Below are positions 9,414-16,899 of a stretch of 41,148 bases of DNA, one piece after another; the stretch's first letter is position 1; each line of letters begins with the position of its first letter. The notes beneath the pieces were generated by a model, which was not told the DNA's origin, searched no databases, and worked only from the letters and a program-made list of their open reading frames with translations. Position numbers and translations under genes: made by a program. The stretch lies in contig JAAZYG010000008.1 in assembly GCA_014239775.1 (NCBI GenBank), positions 1 to 41,148 of the forward strand, given 5' to 3'. This DNA is from Candidatus Uhrbacteria bacterium (GTDB lineage Bacteria > Patescibacteriota > Patescibacteriia > UBA9934 > GWF2-40-263).

Positions 9414-9613
9414 GCGATCTGTTTGTTGAGATGATTAATAATCCTTGGTTGCTTTGTACAATTGCAATTCCTGTTAAGGGAATGCATGTTGTACTTCAGC
9501 ACGCGATTTCGCCAAAAAAGGATTTGGATGGACCAGATCCGTCTGATAGTAAGGCGAAAAAAAAGTGGCTTCAATCGTTGAAGGATGATTTCAAGAAGTC
9601 CAATAAGAGTTGA
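9410..9613 (+). CDS. Hypothetical protein (67 aa)
   Basis: ATGA overlap with the upstream ORF indicates translational coupling. Confidence 0.55.
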   Translation: MSDLFVEMINNPWLLCTIAIPVKGMHVVLQHAISPKKDLDGPDPSDSKAKKKWLQSLKDDFKKSNKS

Positions 9614-9623
9614 AAGGTATGCT

Positions 9624-9776
9624 GTGTCAGATAAAGATATGACCCCTTCCGAAATTAAAGCTTTTCTTCGTTGGAAGGTACGAGTTGATCCTTCGAATGA
9701 AGATGAGGAATTGAAGGCTACATTGAAGAACATGAAAGATCTTCAAGACGCTCTGGACAGAAAAAAGAAAAATTAG
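9624..9776 (+). CDS. Microprotein (50 aa, GTG start), hypothetical
   Basis: GAAAGG RBS upstream of GTG; VSDKDMTPSEIKAFLRWKVRVDPSNEDEELKATLKNMKDLQDALDRKKKN. Confidence 0.55.
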   Translation: MSDKDMTPSEIKAFLRWKVRVDPSNEDEELKATLKNMKDLQDALDRKKKN

Positions 9777-9789
9777 TTCATTTTAAACT

Positions 9790-9857
9790 GTCCCTGAAGT
9801 TTTAACTTTAGGGACCATTGACTGATTTCATGAATTTACTTCGTGAAACCTGAGATG
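9790..9857 (+). repeat. Array element copy f (H1 9790-9815; H2 9816-9857)
   Basis: H1 GTCCCTGAAGTTttAACTTTAGGGAC; H2 TTTCATGAAtttacTTCGTGAAA then CCTGAGATG. Confidence 0.8.
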
Positions 9858-9890
9858 TACTTTATTAATGAGACTTAAAGGTCACAGAAA

Positions 9891-10250
9891 ATGGCTGATA
9901 AAAAATTGGTAGCCAGGATCAAGGAAGTTGGTGGAAAGCAAGCTGTTGAGGAATGGAAGTCTGCTGGCAAGAAAATTGATCTCGCTTGGGCGAATCTATC
10001 TGAAACAAATCTTCGAGAAGCAGATTTCTATTGTGCAAATCTCTATTGTGCCAATCTTTCTGAATCGTATCTCTCTGGAGTGGATTTTCGTAGAGCGGAT
10101 CTCCGTAAAGCGAATCTCTCTGGAGCGGATCTCCGTGGAGCGAATCTTTTTAAAGCGAAGCTCTTTGGAGTAAATTTTACTGCAGCTAAAGGTTTGTCCG
10201 AAGAAATGAAGGAAAAAATCCTTAACTTGCTTCGTGAGAGCTGGGAATAA
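9891..10250 (+). CDS. Pentapeptide-repeat protein (119 aa)
   Basis: A(N/D)LxxAxL-type repeats: ANLSETNLREADFYCANLYCANLSESYLSGVDFRRADLRKANLSGADLRGANLFKAKL. Confidence 0.85.
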   Translation: MADKKLVARIKEVGGKQAVEEWKSAGKKIDLAWANLSETNLREADFYCANLYCANLSESYLSGVDFRRADLRKANLSGADLRGANLFKAKLFGVNFTAAKGLSEEMKEKILNLLRESWE

Positions 10251-10273
10251 AACCCACGTTTTCTAACACTCCC

Positions 10274-10347
10274 CCCCCAGCTGTAGTAATGACTATAGCT
10301 GGGGGCATCGATTGATTTCATGAATACACTTCGTGAAACCTGAGATG
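10274..10347 (+). repeat. Array element copy g (H1 10274-10305; H2 10306-10347)
   Basis: H1 CCCCCAGCTGTAGTaatgACTATAGCTGGGGG; H2 CATCGATTGATTTCATGAAtacacTTCGTGAAACCTGAGATG. Confidence 0.8.
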
Positions 10348-10423
10348 AAAGTTTTTATAAAATTTATCTATATACTTGTACAGATTTAAGATTCTGTTAC
10401 ACTCTACACCTTGTGAGAAGGAA

Positions 10424-10478
10424 CAGGTTATTATTTGAGTACTTAATATATTTTAAGTACTCAAAGGACAACCTGTAA
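10424..10478 (+). promoter_or_regulatory. Long leader hairpin
   Basis: ACAGGTT...TTTGAGTACTTAAtatattTTAAGTACTCAAA...AACCTGT: 13-bp perfect inner stem plus 7-bp outer stem. Confidence 0.6.
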
Positions 10479-10527
10479 TTTAGTGGGTTGATCTATAAAC
10501 TTGAGATTACAAGAAAGGAATCTCAAA

Positions 10528-10808
10528 TGCATAAGTTCATTAGATTTCTTAGAACATTTATTGTGTCTATTTTGTTTGTTGCTCTGCTTCTTGAAATGTC
10601 ATACGCAGCAAGTGAAAACAGAAGTATCTTATTTGGTGCAACAACAAAGACGTGTGAATTTGATATGCCCAGTTGGTCTATTTCAGAAGGTGTTTGGTAC
10701 GGTGTAATGCACTGTAAAAATCCTGACGAGGACCTTAATTTTATTATCGATCGTGATGCAAAAGGAGCTCACACAATCACATTATCCAAAAAGAGGTTGG
10801 TTCAATAG
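10528..10808 (+). CDS. Small secreted hypothetical protein (93 aa)
   Basis: MHKFIRFLRTFIVSILFVALLLEMSYAASENR signal peptide; RBS GAAAGGAA. Confidence 0.65.
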
Positions 10809-11074
10809 ATTAAATAAAATCCAGAGTTATTATACGGATTAACAGTTAACTTATTTAGTAAATTGTTGGTCACAAACACAAGAGACCGTCTGTAATTTAG
10901 TGGTCCCAATAGCTCTGATGTTAGTTTTATTTGATGAGCCAAGGCTTTCTTACTGGATTTTGAATGTAAAATTTCCAAATCCTGATAGGAGAGAGTATTA
11001 ATAAATCTGTCACACCTCCTCAGTGTGAGAAGCAGATCAATAAATGAGGGCGACTTAAGTCGTGAAAGATAAAA

Positions 11075-11302
11075 ATGAGAGGACGACTTCAAAACTCGTT
11101 TGATAAATATGATCAAGTTGATCGTGTTTTAGTAGAAAAGTTGGCACACAAAGGACTGTCGGTTACATACGATGAGCGTATGGCTGCATTGTTATCATTT
11201 GGTGGAGATACCAACAAAGCACTGTCAAAGATATCTCAAGATCACGGTATGTACATTTTAATTGATGTTGAGCGTGCTCACATCTATAAAGAGCTTTTGT
11301 AG
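11075..11302 (+). CDS. Hypothetical protein (75 aa)
   Basis: ORF in the array, same strand. Confidence 0.45.
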   Translation: MRGRLQNSFDKYDQVDRVLVEKLAHKGLSVTYDERMAALLSFGGDTNKALSKISQDHGMYILIDVERAHIYKELL

Positions 11303-11327
11303 ATAAGTTGTTATGGAATAAACTGCA

Positions 11328-11477
11328 ATGAATCGCAAAAAGGGCGAAGCAAAACTTGAAGCTTTTGTTCGTTGGTTTCTCAAAGGTGGTGATCAAGAGG
11401 TCGAAGATCTTTTGAGAGCAAACCGCATAATTGAGAAACGTCATGCTTTTAAAAAAGACAATACCTTTAAAAAGTAA
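11328..11477 (+). CDS. Microprotein (49 aa), below the ORF-track cutoff
   Basis: ATG..TAA: MNRKKGEAKLEAFVRWFLKGGDQEVEDLLRANRIIEKRHAFKKDNTFKK; resembles the 9624-9776 product. Confidence 0.45.
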   Translation: MNRKKGEAKLEAFVRWFLKGGDQEVEDLLRANRIIEKRHAFKKDNTFKK

Positions 11478-11496
11478 GTACCTACTTACTGTTACT

Positions 11497-11564
11497 GCCT
11501 GGTCAAACAAAGTAGTTTGTCCGGGCTTTTACTTGATTGCTGGATATTTATCGAACAATCAAGT
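11497..11564 (+). repeat. Array element copy j (H1 11497-11526; H2 11531-11564)
   Basis: H1 GCCTGGtCAAACaaagtaGTTTGtCCGGGC; H2 ACTTGATTG...CAATCAAGT. Confidence 0.7.
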
Positions 11565-11603
11565 GAGAAAAGAATTGTGTGCACAAGCACATCAGGAGGT
11601 GAG

Positions 11604-11915
11604 ATGTATTTTCTCTTTTTATTTTCTACAGTAACAATGGTTGTTGCAATTTTTTTTATTGTTTCAATCATATGTAAATCAACGAGTTTGCAAAAGCAAA
11701 AGATTACAGATTTGTGTGTATTTCTAAGCATAGTGATTTTATTTAGTGGTGCATTAACCACAGTCTTAGCAATTGTTATTACGGAGCTGTCTTGGCAAAT
11801 TTTTCCAATAGTTTACTCAAGTGTTGTACTAGGAATCTCAGTTGCTGTTACCACAATGACTATTATTCTTAATAAGTATCATGAACAGTCATTAAAGTCA
11901 TTCGTTGACTTTTAA
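11604..11915 (+). CDS. Small integral membrane protein, hypothetical
   Basis: AGGAGGTGAG RBS then MYFLFLFSTVTMVVAIFFIVSIICKS...; hydrophobic helices (ORF-track start 11517). Confidence 0.65.
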   Translation: MYFLFLFSTVTMVVAIFFIVSIICKSTSLQKQKITDLCVFLSIVILFSGALTTVLAIVITELSWQIFPIVYSSVVLGISVAVTTMTIILNKYHEQSLKSFVDF

Positions 11916-11921
11916 CACTTT

Positions 11922-11991
11922 CCCCAATCAAGTATTAATTTTGATTGGGGGCATCAATTAATTTCATGAATTTTTTATGAAATTTGAGATG
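11922..11991 (+). repeat. Array element copy h (H1 11922-11950; H2 11952-11991)
   Basis: H1 CCCCAATCAAgtattaattTTGATTGGGG; H2 TTTCATGAAtttTTTATGAAA then TTTGAGATG. Confidence 0.75.
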
Positions 11992-12061
11992 ATTTATGTG
12001 CATTTAATTATAAGTGCATTCGTTATTTACATATTTCTGCTGTGCAGATGAAAGAGGTTGT

Positions 12062-12394
12062 ATGGAGTTTTTGATTTTTGCTGCGGCAATTGGCTACATG
12101 ATGATGTCTGTTGGACGAATTGTTCCTAATTTGATGGAATATACAATGTGGGAAAAAAGAACCATGTTTGTATGTTATTTAAATGTATGTGCTTTTATTT
12201 TTTGCACAGCATCATCTGTGTCAGCAATGCTTCATTTTTTCTTGATAAGACAAGATATGTTTCAATTCGTGATTATGCTATCAGCATTTATCACGTGTTC
12301 GTCTATTGTGCTTCAGGTTACGTTGTATACTGTGAAACGTTTTCAACGAAACATACTTCACAGAAGTGGCATTGATAGAATTGATCTCTTCTGA
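12062..12394 (+). CDS. Small integral membrane protein, hypothetical
   Basis: MEFLIFAAAIGYMMMSVGRIVPNLMEYTMWEKRTMFVCYLNVCAFIFCTASS...; AAAGAGG RBS (ORF-track start 12014). Confidence 0.65.
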   Translation: MEFLIFAAAIGYMMMSVGRIVPNLMEYTMWEKRTMFVCYLNVCAFIFCTASSVSAMLHFFLIRQDMFQFVIMLSAFITCSSIVLQVTLYTVKRFQRNILHRSGIDRIDLF

Positions 12395-12413
12395 TTAATT
12401 CATTCAAAATCTA

Positions 12414-12482
12414 CCCCAGTTACTAATTTTGGTAGCTGGGGACATTAACTAATTTTCTGAAATTTTCTGAGAATTTGAGATG
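12414..12482 (+). repeat. Array element copy i (H1 12414-12441; H2 12443-12482)
   Basis: H1 CCCCAGTTAC...GTAGCTGGGG; H2 ATTTTCTGAAattTTCTGAGAAT then TTGAGATG. Confidence 0.75.
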
Positions 12483-12486
12483 TAAT

Positions 12487-12516
12487 TAAAAAACAACCTT
12501 ATTGGTTGTTTTTTAT
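12487..12516 (+). terminator. Canonical intrinsic terminator closing the array
   Basis: AAAACAACCttattGGTTGTTTTTTATT. Confidence 0.8.
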
Positions 12517-12561
12517 TAATCAAGACACTTGCATTGTTACCCTAACAGAACATTGTATTTT

Positions 12562-14790
12562 TTATCTTCTTGTTATTTCGTTTTGTGTAATATCTTTTAG
12601 CTGTACGCTTAATAATTTAGAAATACCTTCGTTATTCATTGTGACCCCATAAAGCATATCTGCTTTTTCCATTGTTGCACGGTTGTGAGTTATAATAATA
12701 AATTGACTCTTTTTTGCGAGGTCATCAAGAATCATTGCAAATCTAATTGTATTTGATTCATCTAGTGCTGCGTCTACTTCGTCTAGTACAACAAAAGGAG
12801 AAGGGTTTACAGACATGATTGCACTAAGTAGTGCAATAGATGTAAGAGCTCTTTCGCCGCCAGAAAGCAAGTTCAAGGATTTTAACTTTTTTCCAGGCGG
12901 AGTTGCTTCTATTTCTACACCAACAGTATCTTGTGAATGTTTTTTTAACGTTTTATTTATTGTTTCTTTTTCTGAATCCGTAATAGCTTCAATTGAATCT
13001 TCCGATGTTTGTTGTAGCTGGTTTATTTTTATAAGCGCTGCATTTCCACCACCAAATAAAATTTTAAAATATTCCTGAAACTTTTTATTAATATCAGAAA
13101 AGACTTTTTTGGATTGTTTCTCAATTTTTTCATCAAGTTCTTGTACTATTTTTTCTGTACTATTGATTCCTTTTTTTAAGTCTGTTAGTTGTGTATCTAA
13201 AAATTCGTATCTTTCTTTTGTTTCTTTATATTCATTTATTACCTCAGGATCTATACCCCCAATTAGTTCTAATTTATATCTATATCTTTGTATGTCTGAA
13301 TAAATAGTTTCTGTATTTGTGTTTGAGATTGTGCGTGTTTTTTTAACTAAATCAGCACGATCCTTCATGAACTCACTTATTTCACGATTTAAACCATTTT
13401 GTCTTTCTTCAAATCGTGCACGCTGAATTTCAATTGTGTTTTTTTTGGATTGAAGTGTGTGTATTTCACTTTGTTTCAATCGTAGAGTTCGTTGTGACTC
13501 AATAAATTCTTTTCTCACTTTTTGTTCTTTTTGAGCATAAGAATCCATTTCATGCTCAACATTTTTTAAATTATCTAAGTATGTTTTTGAAGTTTTCTTA
13601 AGTACTGTAAGTTTAGATATTAATTTTTGGTCTGGCTTTACGTCTTCTGGATTTGGTCTTTGTAGACGTGATGCAAATTTTTCTGATCGAGCAAGAAATT
13701 CATCAAGTTCCGCACTAATTAGTTCTATGGAATCTAATTTTTTTAGGGATTTAATTCCTTTAACAACCCATTTAACTTCTTCGATAATTTTTAATAATGG
13801 AAGTGGTGCCCAGTTTGATTGTGCTCGAACTTTTGAAAGTTCTATTTCTTTTTCTGTCTCAAATTGCTCTCTTCGGTTTTGCTCAACCAACTTTTGTTTT
13901 TCTTTATAGGAGGACTGTAATTTTATAAGACCATAATCTGGTTCTGTATTTGTTTCTGTATCATTACTTAATTTATCTAATTCTGCTAATTCATTTTTCT
14001 TTTCTGTTACAGTTTTATCAATTACAGAAAATTGTTGATTAATTTCATTGACCTGATCTGATAGTTTCCACCAAAGTGTACCGTAATATTGTTTTTCAAG
14101 TTCATTTAAATTACTTTGTACTTCATCCCTTTTTTCAAGACGATCAGCCTGTCTTTTTAATGAGCGCATTCTTGGTTCTATTTCTTGTATAATCATTTCA
14201 ACATCTGATAAATTTTCAAGTGTACGCTTTAGTTTAAGTATTGCAGAATGTCGTTTAATCTGAAATTGTTTTACGCCAGTAGCATCATCAAAAAATGTTT
14301 TACGTTCTTCTGGTGAGGCAACTAAAATATGATCAATCATGCCTTGCGCGATGACAGCATAGGATCTTTGCCCAACATTTGCTTGTGCTAGAAGTAGATG
14401 TATGTCAGATAATCGGGTCTTACCTTCATTTAGTAGATATTCAGAAGAACCATCTCTAAAGAGTCGTCTAGTAATAATTACTTCAGAAAAAGCGATTGGC
14501 ATTGATTTGTCTGTGTTATCTAGTGTTATAGATACTTCAGCAAAACCAGATCGTTTTTTTGCTTCAGAACCAGAAAAAATAACATCTTCAGATTTTTTAC
14601 CTCTTAATAGTTTTAAGCTTTGTTCACCTAAAACCCATCTCATTGCATCAGCTATGTTTGATTTACCAGAGCCATTTGGACCAACAATTGCTGTAATTGG
14701 GTGGTGTGTTTTATTGGGTGGTAAGAAATTTAATGTTGTTTTTTTTGCAAAAGTCTTAAAACCTTGCACTTCCAGTCGTTTAACATGCAT
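12562..14790 (-). CDS. smc: SMC-type chromosome segregation ATPase, short (742 aa)
   Basis: Walker A GPNGSGKSN, signature LSGGERAL, Walker B FVVLDEVDAALDESN; MHVKRLEVQGFKTFAKKTTLNF start. Confidence 0.93.
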   Translation of the reverse strand: MHVKRLEVQGFKTFAKKTTLNFLPPNKTHHPITAIVGPNGSGKSNIADAMRWVLGEQSLKLLRGKKSEDVIFSGSEAKKRSGFAEVSITLDNTDKSMPIAFSEVIITRRLFRDGSSEYLLNEGKTRLSDIHLLLAQANVGQRSYAVIAQGMIDHILVASPEERKTFFDDATGVKQFQIKRHSAILKLKRTLENLSDVEMIIQEIEPRMRSLKRQADRLEKRDEVQSNLNELEKQYYGTLWWKLSDQVNEINQQFSVIDKTVTEKKNELAELDKLSNDTETNTEPDYGLIKLQSSYKEKQKLVEQNRREQFETEKEIELSKVRAQSNWAPLPLLKIIEEVKWVVKGIKSLKKLDSIELISAELDEFLARSEKFASRLQRPNPEDVKPDQKLISKLTVLKKTSKTYLDNLKNVEHEMDSYAQKEQKVRKEFIESQRTLRLKQSEIHTLQSKKNTIEIQRARFEERQNGLNREISEFMKDRADLVKKTRTISNTNTETIYSDIQRYRYKLELIGGIDPEVINEYKETKERYEFLDTQLTDLKKGINSTEKIVQELDEKIEKQSKKVFSDINKKFQEYFKILFGGGNAALIKINQLQQTSEDSIEAITDSEKETINKTLKKHSQDTVGVEIEATPPGKKLKSLNLLSGGERALTSIALLSAIMSVNPSPFVVLDEVDAALDESNTIRFAMILDDLAKKSQFIIITHNRATMEKADMLYGVTMNNEGISKLLSVQLKDITQNEITRR

Positions 14791-14848
14791 ATCGGCTGTA
14801 TTATAACACGATTGACGATAAGGTATTTATAATATAGGATACTTTGCT

Positions 14849-15823
14849 ATGGAATCATTTATCCATCGAAAAATTAATGACGAACTAATGAAAGCACAGA
14901 ACCCTGTGTTTATTTCTGATGAGCGAATAGATGGGGATAGTTTAGGTGCGTCACTTGCTATGGTTGATTACATGAAGCAAAACGACAAGCCAAGACCAGC
15001 TGTGTATGTTACAGAAAAGGTACCAGACCAATATCTAGAGATGCCACATGTAGATGTGTGTACATATGACAAAGAAGTTTTCAATGATCCAACAATAGAT
15101 CTTGTTGTTGTTTTTGATTGTTCAGATGATGTGTATGTAAGAGGTTTGTTGGAGCATATACCAAACAAACCACGAGTAATAAACATTGATCATCACAATA
15201 CTAATCCACATTATGGGGACATTAATCAGGTTATAGTCGGCTCACCAGCAACTGCAGAGGTTGTATTTAGGTTTTTTGAAACAAATGGTGTAGTTGTCGG
15301 TAAGGATGCAGCAACATGTCTTTTGACTGGTTTGTGTTTCGACACAACTGCTTTTTCAAATGAAGCTACAAATGATCTTGCATTAAGTGCAGCATCAAAG
15401 TTAATTCTACAAGGAGCACGTGTACAAGATGTAATATCTGCAATGTTTAAAAATAGATCAATTGCAGCTTTACGTGTGTGGGGCACAGCACTTGAGAGAT
15501 TACATTTTAATAAAGAGTATGATTGTGTGATTACTTGTTTGGTTAGGGATGATATAGAAAATAATCAGGTTACAGATGATGAGATTGGTGGTTTAACAAA
15601 CTTTTTAAGTTTAGTTACAGACACAGACGCACTATATGTATTAAGGGAGACGGTTGATGGTGGAGTTAATGTAAGCATGAGATCATCTTTACGTGATGTG
15701 TCTCAAATAGCTAAACAAAATGGAGGCGGAGGTCACAAGAAAGCTGCTGGGTACACAATAAGTAATGCAAAGCTTAAGTGTGTAGATGGTGAATCTTGGA
15801 AGGTGGAGAAAGCTGTTAATTAA
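14849..15823 (+). CDS. DHH/DHHA1 family phosphoesterase (NrnA-like)
   Basis: [37 protein letters not shown] motifs. Confidence 0.9.
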   Translation: MESFIHRKINDELMKAQNPVFISDERIDGDSLGASLAMVDYMKQNDKPRPAVYVTEKVPDQYLEMPHVDVCTYDKEVFNDPTIDLVVVFDCSDDVYVRGLLEHIPNKPRVINIDHHNTNPHYGDINQVIVGSPATAEVVFRFFETNGVVVGKDAATCLLTGLCFDTTAFSNEATNDLALSAASKLILQGARVQDVISAMFKNRSIAALRVWGTALERLHFNKEYDCVITCLVRDDIENNQVTDDEIGGLTNFLSLVTDTDALYVLRETVDGGVNVSMRSSLRDVSQIAKQNGGGGHKKAAGYTISNAKLKCVDGESWKVEKAVN

Positions 15824-16458
15824 TGATAGAGTTATTTAATATGAATTACTTAGATATAAAATCACAGGCTACAGTTGAGGATAGTATATTAATTCCTACT
15901 GTTATAGAAAAAACTCATTTAGGTGAGCGTGCATATGATATTTATTCACGACTCTTAAAAGATAGAATTATTTTTTTAGGAACAGCAATAGATGACACTG
16001 TGGCAAATTTAATAATTGCACAATTGCTTTTTTTAGAAAGCCAAGACAAGACAAAGGATATTAAATTATATATAAATTCACCTGGCGGTTCTGTTACATC
16101 CGGTCTTGCAATATATGATGCAATGCAATACGTAAAACCAGATGTGTCTACTATTTGTGTGGGAATGGCTGCATCAATGGGTGCTGTATTGTTGGCTTCT
16201 GGTGCACCTAAGAAAAGGTTTGCACTTGCAAATGCTGAGGTCATGATCCATCAGGTTTTAGGCGGTGTGTCAGGGCAGGCTACAGACATAAAGATTCATG
16301 CTGAGCGTATATTAAAGATAAAAGATAGCTTAAATGAGATACTTACAAAGCATACAGGGCAGAAAAAGGGTAAGGTGGCTCAAGATACAGAAAGAGATTA
16401 TTTTTTAGATCCAAGTGAGGCAGTAAAGTACGGATTAATAGATAAAGTGATTAAATAG
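15823..16458 (+). CDS. clpP: ATP-dependent Clp protease proteolytic subunit
   Basis: [41 protein letters not shown] motifs; true start may be 15841. Confidence 0.97.
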   Translation: MIELFNMNYLDIKSQATVEDSILIPTVIEKTHLGERAYDIYSRLLKDRIIFLGTAIDDTVANLIIAQLLFLESQDKTKDIKLYINSPGGSVTSGLAIYDAMQYVKPDVSTICVGMAASMGAVLLASGAPKKRFALANAEVMIHQVLGGVSGQATDIKIHAERILKIKDSLNEILTKHTGQKKGKVAQDTERDYFLDPSEAVKYGLIDKVIK

Positions 16459-16483
16459 TGGATTTCTTGTGGAAAAATATTTT

Positions 16484-16512
16484 AAAAAACCGGTTTAAAA
16501 ACCGGTTTTTTT
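16484..16512 (+). terminator. Terminator after clpP
   Basis: AAAAAACCGGTttaaaAACCGGTTTTTTT. Confidence 0.8.
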
Positions 16513-16653
16513 GCTAAATTTAGATAAATTTATAGTATATATGAAAATTAAACAATATAAATACAAGAGTAATTGATAAAACCTCAAAAATAGGGTATTA
16601 TTTATATGTTATAGATACTTGACAATTAACATAAAATAACATAGACTGAGGAG

Positions 16654-16899
16654 TTGTCCTTAGTCTGTTGCTTATTTCAGATTAAGAATAAATCGATCGT
16701 CATTACTTATCTGCAGGCACGACAAGCATGGGATTTCAATTAAATGGAAGCTTCGGGTTCTCGAACTTGACCTTTCCATTGATGAAATTTCTTGCCTGCA
16801 GTTGAGTTATGATGATTTTTTTTATCACAATAAGATCTTAGTCCTCTAGACAAACTTGAGCAAGTGTAAATTGTGGAAAACTAATTTTCCACTTTTTTA
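16654..16899 (+). ncRNA. Putative structured ncRNA with own promoter and terminator; class unknown
   Basis: Promoter TTGACA (16619-16624)-N17-TAGACT; AGACTGAGGAgttgTCCTTAGTCT; long hairpin CTGCAGGCA...GGATTTCA..AATGGAA......TTTCCATT..TGAAATTT..TGCCTGCAG; terminator GTGGAAAActaaTTTTCCACTTTTTT. Confidence 0.6.

Noticed and set aside
9035-9733. - strand 232-aa ORF 9035-9733
   Set aside because: Antisense to four co-oriented, RBS-equipped and partly coupled + strand ORFs; opposite to every other array gene. Kept as unlikely.
10043-10321. - strand ORF 10043-10321
   Set aside because: Antisense of the pentapeptide-repeat gene; periodicity is inherited from it.
9816-10347. H2 (TTTCATGAA-n5-TTCGTGAAA) as dif/Xer-type core sites
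   Set aside because: Superficial likeness to dif arms, but arm sequences vary with compensatory and G-U changes and the spacer varies, unlike protein-bound duplex sites.
6867-12441. H1 hairpins as ordinary Rho-independent terminators
   Set aside because: None is followed by a proper U-tract; instead a second hairpin follows at fixed distance.
6867-12482. H1-H2 elements as integron attC sites
   Set aside because: No RYYYAAC/GTTRRRY core, no IntI in the window, and G-U asymmetry favours + strand folding whereas attC recombines via the bottom strand. ssDNA recombination is not fully excluded.
6100-12520. CRISPR array
   Set aside because: Repeats are divergent, irregularly spaced (60 to >1100 bp) and separated by ORFs; no cas genes.
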